Positions 6,860-11,982 of a stretch of DNA of 11,982 nucleotides are shown piece by piece. A program made the position numbers and the translations under genes. The notes beneath the pieces were generated by a model that saw nothing but the letters and a program-made list of their open reading frames with translations, searched no databases and was not told where the DNA came from. Position 1 is the first letter of the stretch; each line of letters begins with the position of its first letter. Location: assembly GCA_021205715.1 (NCBI GenBank), contig JAJPXA010000089.1:1-11982 (forward strand). Direction: 5' to 3'. Origin of the DNA: Bacillota bacterium (GTDB lineage: Bacteria; Bacillota; Clostridia; UBA1381).

Positions 6860-8794
6860 TTATACTACCTCCGAGCCGCTTTGGATGTCCTCGTCAACGG
6901 TCAGAACGGTCAGTTTATCCTCAAATTCGGCGGATAAAATCATACCGTTTGACTCGAGTCCCATCATTTTTCTCGGCTTCAAATTCGCGATAAACAGCAC
7001 GTTTTTGCCTATCAGCTCCTCGGGTTTGTGATATTTCGCGACGCCCGACAAAATTTGGCGCGTTTGGGAGCCTGTCTGCAATGTAAAGCGCAGGAGCTTT
7101 TCGGATTTTTTAACCGGCTCGCACTCCAAAACCTTACCGACTCTTATATCGAGCTTTTCCCATTCGTCAAACTCGATATTATCCTTAAACGGCGCTATTT
7201 GAATTTCGTCCTCCGCGTTTTCCGCCGCAAGCTCCTCGAGCTTCTTTTCGGCATCAATTCTCGCGAAGAGCGGCTTTGCCTCGCCTACCTTGGAGCCGAC
7301 TGCGGTGTGACCGAAGTCGAACACGCTTTCATATGATATGTCGGTTTGACCTATCTGCTCCGCGATTGCCGACGCAGTCTGCGGCATATACGACGAGAGA
7401 AGCGACGCGATAATTCTTATCGTTTCGATTAAGTTATACAAAACCGTGCCCAATCTCGGCATTGCCTCCTCGTCCTTCGCAAGCACCCACGGCATTGTTT
7501 CATCGATGTACTTATTCGCGCGGTTTACGACCGTCCAGATTTCATCAAGGCTGTCCGCGACCTTTAACGCGGACATATCCGCCTTTATTTTTTCAATCGC
7601 GCCAACCGCCGTGTTCTTTAAATCATCATCAAAATCGCCGCCTATATCGCCGGATTGAATTACGCCGTCAAAATACTTGTTCACCATCGAAACGGTTCTG
7701 TTTACGAGATTTCCGAGCGTGTTCGCGAGGTCGGAATTAAAGCGCGATATAAACACATCGTAGGTAATCGTTCCGTCCTGCGCGAAGGGCATTTCGTGGA
7801 GCGAATAATAACGCACCGCGTCGACGCCGAAATGGCGAACCAAATCCTCGGCATATATGACGTTGCCGCGCGACTTGCTCATCTTTTCCTCGCCGAAAAG
7901 CATCCATGGGTGTCCGAATACCTGCTTCGGGAGCGGCTCGCCGAGCGCCATAAGCATTATCGGCCAATATATGGTATGGAATCGCAGAATGTCCTTGCCT
8001 ATTATATGCACATCCGCGGGCCAGTATTTTTTGTAAAGCTCCGCGTCCGGATTTTCCGGATCGTAGCCGAGCGCGGTTATATAGTTTGAGAGCGCGTCAA
8101 TCCACACGTAGATAACGTGTCCGGGGTCAAACTCAATCGGTATGCCCCACGAAAAGCTCGTTCTCGAAACGCACAAATCCTGCAATCCGGGCTTTAAGAA
8201 ATTGTTTACCATCTCGCGCTTTCTCGACTCCGGCTGAATAAAGTCCGGATGCCCGTCGATATAGCGCATAAGCTGGTCTTGGTACTTGCTCATCTTGAAG
8301 AAATACGCCTCTTCCTTTGTGCGGCGAACCTCTCTGCCGCAGTCGGGGCATTTGCCGTCGACGAGCTGCGTTTCGGTCCAGAACGACTCGCACGGCATGC
8401 AGTACCAGCCCTCGTACTCGCCCTTGTAAATATCGCCTTGATCGTACAGGCGCTTAAAAATATGCTGCACCGATTTTTCGTGATAATCGTCGGTGGTGCG
8501 TATGAATTTATCGTAACTGATATTGAGCATATCGGCGATTTCGCGGATTTCACCGGCAATCTTATCGACGTGTGCCTTAGGCGTTATGCCCTGCGCCTCG
8601 GCAATCTCCTGTATTTTCTGCCCGTGCTCGTCCGTGCCGGTGAGGAAAAATACATCCTTTCCTATATAACGGTTAAATCTCGCGATTGAATCCGTCAAAA
8701 TCATCTCATAAGTGTTTCCTATATGCGGCTTCTTCGATGTGTAGGCGATAGCCGTCGTTATATAAAACTTCTCTTTATCCGTTTGTTTTTCCAT
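6860..8794 (-). CDS. metG: Methionyl-tRNA synthetase
   Basis: Class I aminoacyl-tRNA synthetase that charges tRNA-Met with methionine using ATP, for both initiation and elongation. The Rossmann-fold signature HIGN is at residues 24-27 and KMSKS at 304-308. The connective-peptide zinc knuckle is present as CMPC (132-135) and CPDC (149-152). An anticodon-binding helical domain follows KMSKS. The C-terminal region from about 540 (DEWEKLDIRVGKV onward, with NLKPRKMMGLESNGMIL) is the EMAP/Trbp111-like tRNA-binding dimerisation domain. The 644-residue length is normal for Bacillota. AAAGGAG lies just upstream of the start. It is the last gene of the trmL-degV-metG operon, 30 bases after degV, which leaves no room for a T-box leader. 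Confidence 0.97.
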   Translation of the reverse strand: MEKQTDKEKFYITTAIAYTSKKPHIGNTYEMILTDSIARFNRYIGKDVFFLTGTDEHGQKIQEIAEAQGITPKAHVDKIAGEIREIADMLNISYDKFIRTTDDYHEKSVQHIFKRLYDQGDIYKGEYEGWYCMPCESFWTETQLVDGKCPDCGREVRRTKEEAYFFKMSKYQDQLMRYIDGHPDFIQPESRKREMVNNFLKPGLQDLCVSRTSFSWGIPIEFDPGHVIYVWIDALSNYITALGYDPENPDAELYKKYWPADVHIIGKDILRFHTIYWPIMLMALGEPLPKQVFGHPWMLFGEEKMSKSRGNVIYAEDLVRHFGVDAVRYYSLHEMPFAQDGTITYDVFISRFNSDLANTLGNLVNRTVSMVNKYFDGVIQSGDIGGDFDDDLKNTAVGAIEKIKADMSALKVADSLDEIWTVVNRANKYIDETMPWVLAKDEEAMPRLGTVLYNLIETIRIIASLLSSYMPQTASAIAEQIGQTDISYESVFDFGHTAVGSKVGEAKPLFARIDAEKKLEELAAENAEDEIQIAPFKDNIEFDEWEKLDIRVGKVLECEPVKKSEKLLRFTLQTGSQTRQILSGVAKYHKPEELIGKNVLFIANLKPRKMMGLESNGMILSAEFEDKLTVLTVDEDIQSGSEVV

Positions 8795-8824
8795 TATATT
8801 TCTCCTTTCGGCTCGAAAGCCTTT

Positions 8825-9691
8825 TTAATACTTTTTTAATTTGCTTATTACCGCGAACGCTCCGCGTCCGACATTCGTGCCGACTATAGGTCCGAATTCC
8901 GAATACATCCGCACACAGCCGCCTCCAAACTCCGTTTCAAGCTCGGCGCGAAGTGTTTCGCCCGCGTCGGCGTCGGAATGGACAACCATAAACTCGGGAT
9001 TTTCGCTGTCATAGTCGCCGTTATCCTTGATTTTATTTATAAGCTTCGCCGCGAGCCTTTTACTGCCGCGCACGGTGTCAATGCTCTCAACCAATCCGTT
9101 TTCTATGGTAAGCACCGGCTTTATATCGAGCATACCTCCGACAAACGCGGCGGTTTTCGACACTCTGCCGCCCTTTTTGAGCTGTTCCAAATCGCTGACG
9201 ATAAAATAGCACCGCCACCGCTTCACGCAGGACTTAAAAACCGCGATTGCCTCATCGGCGTCCGCGCCGGCGTCAGCCGCCTCGCGCGCCTCGATTGCCG
9301 CTTTCGCGATACACAGCGAAAAAGTTTCACTGTCGACAACGCGTATATCCGCGTTCGGATTTTCCTCTGAAATCTCACCGCGCACAAGGCGCATTGTGCT
9401 GTATTGCCCGCTCGCCTTTGCCGAAACGGTGAAATATATAACCGTATCGTTTTCGCGCGCGGCTTTCAAGAAATAGTCGTAAAGCTCCGCATAAGGCGTC
9501 TGCGACGTTGTCGGAACGGTCGGCGAATTGCCGAGCATCTCGTAAAACTCCGCGTTCGTCATATTGACGTTCGGTACATAGGTCTTATCGCCGAATATGC
9601 TCAAAAGGCTTATAACGTCAATGCCGTATTTTTCGGCTGTGTCCCTCGGTATATCCGATGAGTTGTCAATTACAATTTTAATTTTCGCCAT
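8825..9691 (-). CDS. DegV family fatty-acid-binding protein
   Basis: DegV-fold proteins bind a fatty acid; some (FakB) present it to the kinase FakA for phosphorylation and entry into phospholipid synthesis. The 288 residues match the usual 280-290. Seen in order are the N-terminal KIVIDNSSDIP strand-loop, the ligand-loop motif PTTSQTPYAEL (60-70), the SAKASGQYST segment (about 90-99), the DLEQLKKGGRVS block with GGMLDIKPVL (about 166-192), and a C-terminal GPIVGTNVGRGAF loop near the carboxylate site. GGAGG precedes the ATG by 6 bases. It sits between trmL and metG with gaps of 54 and 30 bases. Whether it is a true FakB partner or another DegV paralogue cannot be judged, and no fakA is in the window. 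Confidence 0.93.
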   Translation of the reverse strand: MAKIKIVIDNSSDIPRDTAEKYGIDVISLLSIFGDKTYVPNVNMTNAEFYEMLGNSPTVPTTSQTPYAELYDYFLKAARENDTVIYFTVSAKASGQYSTMRLVRGEISEENPNADIRVVDSETFSLCIAKAAIEAREAADAGADADEAIAVFKSCVKRWRCYFIVSDLEQLKKGGRVSKTAAFVGGMLDIKPVLTIENGLVESIDTVRGSKRLAAKLINKIKDNGDYDSENPEFMVVHSDADAGETLRAELETEFGGGCVRMYSEFGPIVGTNVGRGAFAVISKLKKY

Positions 9692-9745
9692 ATTATCCTC
9701 CGATGTCGTTATTTATGTTGTTATGTATGGCGATTTATGAAACGG

Positions 9746-10237
9746 CTACCAGGTAAATTTGGTAAGCTGTCCTAAATTTTTTAAATTTTCAAAGCCCTGT
9801 TGTCTGAGCGCCTCGTACACGACTATGGCAACCGAATTTGACAAATTCAGGCTTCGCGCCTCGGCTATCATCGGTATGCGGATGCACCGTTCCTCGTGGG
9901 CATACAACAGCTCCTCGGGAAGTCCCGCGTCTTCCCTGCCGAACAGGATGTAATCGTTATCGCGAAACTCAGCCTCGACATATGTGTGCGGCGCTTTTGT
10001 CGTCGCGTAAAAATATCTCGCGCCCTCGGTTTTTTCAAAGAAATCGTCGAGATTGTCGTAATAGGCTACGTTTAAAAGATGCCAATAATCAAGTCCGGCG
10101 CGTTTTAAATTTTTATCGGTTATCTGAAAAGCTGTCGGACGCACTATATGCAGCCGCGAGCCGGTCGCCGCGCAAGTTCGCGCGATATTGCCGGTATTCT
10201 GCGGTATACGCGGCTCCACCAATACTATATTAAACAT
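9746..10237 (-). CDS. trmL: tRNA (cytidine/uridine-34-2'-O)-methyltransferase TrmL
   Basis: SPOUT-class enzyme that uses S-adenosylmethionine to methylate the 2'-OH of the wobble base (position 34) in certain leucine tRNAs. The three SPOUT motifs are clear: NTGNIAR (14-20), FGREDAGLP (99-107) and RSLNLSNSVAI (128-138), the last forming the trefoil-knot cofactor pocket. At 163 residues it has the short, single-domain size of the TrmL/YibK (CspR) group, without the extra RNA-binding domain of TrmH or RlmB. A purine-rich AGAGGAAG lies before the ATG. It is the first gene of the leftward operon with degV and metG, behind a strong promoter, and ends with TAG. Pairing with metG gives a translation-themed unit. 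Confidence 0.95.
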   Translation of the reverse strand: MFNIVLVEPRIPQNTGNIARTCAATGSRLHIVRPTAFQITDKNLKRAGLDYWHLLNVAYYDNLDDFFEKTEGARYFYATTKAPHTYVEAEFRDNDYILFGREDAGLPEELLYAHEERCIRIPMIAEARSLNLSNSVAIVVYEALRQQGFENLKNLGQLTKFTW

Positions 10238-10267
10238 TTTTCTTCCTCTTTATTACTGATTTACACT

Positions 10268-10296
10268 ATTATACAATATTTTTCACAACTTTTCAA
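10268..10296 (-). promoter_or_regulatory. Sigma-A-type promoter for trmL-degV-metG
   Basis: On the minus strand, TTGAAA (10296-10291, five of six) and TATAAT (10273-10268, exact) are 17 bases apart. The leader to the trmL ATG is about 25 bases. It is the only strong promoter seen for the three-gene operon. Confidence 0.75.
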
Positions 10297-10335
10297 GTAC
10301 CTTTCAATATCTTATGCAAATGAGGCGCTTTTTGA

Positions 10336-10367
10336 TTGTAAACTTTTTATGTAAAATTAGTTGACAA
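10336..10367. promoter_or_regulatory. BirA-like biotin operator overlapping the bioY -35
   Basis: TTGTAAACT (10336-10344) and AGTTGACAA (10359-10367) form an inverted repeat with one mismatch in nine positions and a 14-base gap; flanking A/T adds a tenth pair. This resembles the BirA site, whose consensus as I recall it is TTGTAAACC, a gap of 14-16, then GGTTTACAA. The right arm covers the -35 hexamer of the bioY promoter, so bound BirA-biotinyl-AMP would block transcription when biotin is plentiful. Assignment to BirA is inferred from the gene controlled. Confidence 0.6.
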
Positions 10368-10389
10368 TGTGTGTTCCCTATGCTATAAT
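10361..10389 (+). promoter_or_regulatory. Perfect consensus sigma-A promoter for bioY
   Basis: TTGACA (10361-10366) and TATAAT (10384-10389) match consensus in all twelve positions with the optimal 17-base spacer. Transcription should start near 10396, about 24 bases before the ATG. So strong a promoter fits a gene kept off by a repressor, and an operator-like repeat overlaps the -35. Confidence 0.85.
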
Positions 10390-10419
10390 ATGTTTTGAAA
10401 ACAGCTTGGGAGGTTACAG

Positions 10420-10965
10420 ATGAAAACAAAAACCGTTATTTTATGCGCCGTTTGCGCGGCGATTATATGCGTATTTTCACTTATAACAATAAATATCGGC
10501 ACCGTGCCGATAACGCTTTCGCTATTTGCGATATTTCTCGTGCCGGTAATTCTCGGCGCGAAAAAGGGAGTTATATCCGTCGCGGTGTATTTGCTTTTGG
10601 GCACGGTCGGACTGCCCGTGTTCGCGTGATTTAACGGCGGCTTCCAGCGCTTGATAGGCCCCACCGGCGGCTACCTTTGGTCGTATTTGATTATGGCTTT
10701 GATTATAGGCGCTTTGACGTCAAAACTGCCGAAAAGCAAGGGCTTGGCGCTTTTAAAAATATTCGCCGCGTGCGCGGCGGCGCTTGTATTGTGCTACGCC
10801 TTGGGCACGGCGCAGTATATGCTTGTGATGAATCAGGGACTCGGCGAGTCGCTCGCGGTATGCGTGGCGCCGTTCGTTGTGTTTGACCTTATAAAAGCGG
10901 CGGCGGCATCGTACATAGGCTATGAAACAAGGCGCGCACTTTTAAAGGCGAATTTGCTTGAATAG
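10420..10965 (+). pseudogene. bioY: Biotin ECF transporter S component BioY, interrupted by an in-frame TGA
   Basis: BioY is the membrane substrate-binding subunit of the biotin energy-coupling-factor transporter. Read through, the frame gives 181 codons, a normal BioY length. The first piece (10420-10629) has the opening helices and ends LLLGTVGLPVFA. The next codon is TGA (10627-10629). The frame then resumes with FNGGFQRLIGPTGGYLW and further helices to a TAG at 10963-10965. The family signature is GLPVFAG-x-x-GG...GPTGGY, so the stop most likely replaces a glycine codon (GGA to TGA, one base). No frameshift is involved. GGGAGGT (10408-10414) supports the ATG at 10420. TTG at 10651 could start the second piece but has no good ribosome binding site. 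A recent nonsense mutation or a sequence error is likeliest; recoding or readthrough is less likely, as TGA ends two other genes here. Confidence 0.85.
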
Positions 10966-10981
10966 CCAACCTTTCACCCCT

Positions 10982-11006
10982 TTGTATCGGTAAAATTCCG
11001 ATACAA
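10982..11006. repeat. Short inverted repeat after bioY
   Basis: Perfect nine-base arms TTGTATCGG (10982-10990) and CCGATACAA (10998-11006) enclose a 7-base loop, 16 bases after the bioY stop. No T tract follows on either strand, so it is not a classic intrinsic terminator. It may be an RNA-stabilising 3' hairpin or a protein site. Confidence 0.5.
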
Positions 11007-11014
11007 GGCTGCAC

Positions 11015-11053
11015 AAAAATCGGACGCGGAGTATTATTCCGCGTCCGATTTTT
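11015..11053. terminator. Bidirectional terminator between bioY and spoIVB
   Basis: A perfect 16-base-pair stem (arms 11015-11030 and 11038-11053; core ATCGGACGCGGA/TCCGCGTCCGAT) has a 7-base loop. It carries six T residues on the plus strand and five on the minus strand, so it can end transcripts from both converging genes. The spoIVB stop TGA (11056-11054) abuts the right arm. Confidence 0.88.
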
Positions 11054-11982
11054 TCAGCTTAAGAGCTTATCCGCCGATATACAATATCCCTTTCGCGGGT
11101 CGTTTACGAAAACGTGAGTCACCGCGCCTATCAGCCTGCCGTCCTGCATTACCGGCGCGCCGGACATTCCCTGCACTATGCCGCCGGTTGCCTCAATCAG
11201 GCGGCTGTCGGTTATTTCGATAATCATACTTCTTGTGTCGGTTTGCGATATAACCTTTATTTCCGCGCTGTATTCCTCAACGGCTCCGCCGCAAATATCG
11301 GTAAGCACCGACGCGGCGCCGTCGCGAACCTCATCAATTCCCGCAGCCTCGACCGTCCGGCTCTCGGAAAGGGCGGTTTTTAACTGTCCGGAAATTCCTA
11401 TATCGGAATTTTTTTCTATCGTTCCGATAATTTCGCTTCCGAAGTCGGCGCTTACATATCCCGGGAATCCCATATATCCTTTCGCCACGTCGGAAATCGT
11501 GCATTCCTGTATATTTCCGCTTTCAACGGTCATAATATTACCGGTATCAACATCAGTTACGGCGTGACCCAAAGCGTAAAATTGAAGAGTTTCGGGGTCA
11601 TAGCAGGTTATGGTGCCTATTCCCGCGGTGCTGTCGCGCACCCACGCGCCTATATGGTACGCTCCGTCCTCGCCCAACACCGGCGTCACAGCCGCGCTCG
11701 AGGTTTGACCATCGTCAATTATTTCAAGCTCCAGGCTGCCGCCGTCAAGCATTGCCGCGAATTGCTCGCACGAGGTAATCTCGCTCCCGTTCACGGATTT
11801 TATGACATCCCCGACATCAATTCCCGCGTCCGACGCAGGGCACACGGAGTTTCCGCCGGCATCGTAAAAATCGGAAACGTCCGTTACTATCAAGCCGTCC
11901 GTGTATATTTTTATGCCCGCAGTTTGCCCCGAGGGCACGACATAGGTTGAGGCGTATGCCGGCACAGCCGAAAATATTATAA
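11054..11982 (-). CDS. spoIVB: SpoIVB signalling serine protease (peptidase family S55), 5'-truncated by window edge
   Basis: SpoIVB is made in the forespore under sigma-G, crosses into the space between the two membranes, and cleaves SpoIVFA to trigger pro-sigma-K processing in the mother cell. The frame stays open to the right edge, where IIFSAVPAYA looks like the end of a signal/anchor helix; the true start lies outside. A PDZ domain follows (GQTAGIKIYTDG through DAGIDVGDVIKSVNG), then the S55 domain. The triad is complete: His in LGHAVTDVDTG (codon 11566-11564), Asp in ITDSRLIEATGG, and Ser in GIVQGMSGAP (codon 11164-11162). The Asp-Ser spacing is 15, equal to D363-S378 in B. subtilis as I recall it. 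It ends in TGA. The GTG at 11965 lies within the hydrophobic segment and is probably an internal valine. Unusually, spo0A does not follow it. Confidence 0.93.
   Translation of the reverse strand, partial: IIFSAVPAYASTYVVPSGQTAGIKIYTDGLIVTDVSDFYDAGGNSVCPASDAGIDVGDVIKSVNGSEITSCEQFAAMLDGGSLELEIIDDGQTSSAAVTPVLGEDGAYHIGAWVRDSTAGIGTITCYDPETLQFYALGHAVTDVDTGNIMTVESGNIQECTISDVAKGYMGFPGYVSADFGSEIIGTIEKNSDIGISGQLKTALSESRTVEAAGIDEVRDGAASVLTDICGGAVEEYSAEIKVISQTDTRSMIIEITDSRLIEATGGIVQGMSGAPVMQDGRLIGAVTHVFVNDPRKGYCISADKLLS

Noticed and set aside
8795..8824. T-box or SAM riboswitch ahead of metG
   Set aside because: Only 30 bases separate metG from degV, far too short; only a 4-base-pair stem is visible.
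10627..10629. Selenocysteine at the bioY TGA
   Set aside because: The family has no cysteine there (usually glycine), and I see no convincing SECIS-like hairpin just downstream.
10627..10629. Genome-wide TGA reassignment (Gly or Trp)
   Set aside because: TGA ends both the GH105 gene and spoIVB at sensible positions, tryptophan uses TGG throughout, and no other gene has an internal TGA.
11963..11965. GTG start for spoIVB at 11965
   Set aside because: The frame remains open to the window edge and the upstream codons encode a hydrophobic segment, so GTG is probably an internal valine of the signal/anchor helix.

Overview
The window looks like chromosomal DNA from an anaerobic, endospore-forming (or spore-lineage) member of the Clostridia (Bacillota). 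The evidence is a SpoIVB sporulation serine protease, a DacF-like penicillin-binding carboxypeptidase, a DegV protein, strong AGGAGG-type ribosome binding sites, near-consensus sigma-A promoters and short intergenic gaps with U-tract terminators. Base composition is balanced (roughly half GC by eye), with many GCG/CGC codons. No tRNA, rRNA, CRISPR array, transposase or phage gene was seen, and no stretch over 300 bases lacks a gene.

Layout, left to right. Positions 1-164 are an AT-rich upstream region. A D,D-carboxypeptidase gene (+, 165-1697) ends at two back-to-back hairpins that terminate it and the converging dihydroorotase gene pyrC (-, 1795-3069). pyrC is divergent, across a two-promoter gap, from a GH105/GH88-type unsaturated glucuronyl/rhamnogalacturonyl hydrolase gene (+, 3226-4287). 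That gene overlaps by one base an 846-residue protein (+, 4287-6827) which joins a TetM/EF-G-type translational GTPase to a C-terminal Rae1/YacP-type NYN ribonuclease. A bidirectional terminator (6821-6858) separates it from a leftward operon trmL-degV-metG (10237 down to 6860): tRNA wobble methyltransferase, DegV lipid-binding protein and methionyl-tRNA synthetase. Divergent from trmL is bioY, the biotin ECF transporter S component. It has a perfect sigma-A promoter and a BirA-like operator, but an in-frame TGA interrupts it. The right end is the 3' part of spoIVB (-), truncated by the window edge, converging on bioY over a 16-bp terminator stem.

The most interesting item is the GTPase-nuclease fusion. 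TetM-family GTPases act at the ribosomal A-site region, and stand-alone Rae1 in Bacillus subtilis cleaves mRNA in the A site. A single polypeptide carrying both suggests a GTP-gated ribosome-rescue or mRNA-cleavage factor rather than a tetracycline resistance determinant. The tip loop of domain IV lacks the SPVST residues I recall from Tet(M)/Tet(O). The second notable item is the bioY gene with intact control signals and a single nonsense codon. TGA also ends the GH105 gene and spoIVB here, so it is not generally reassigned.
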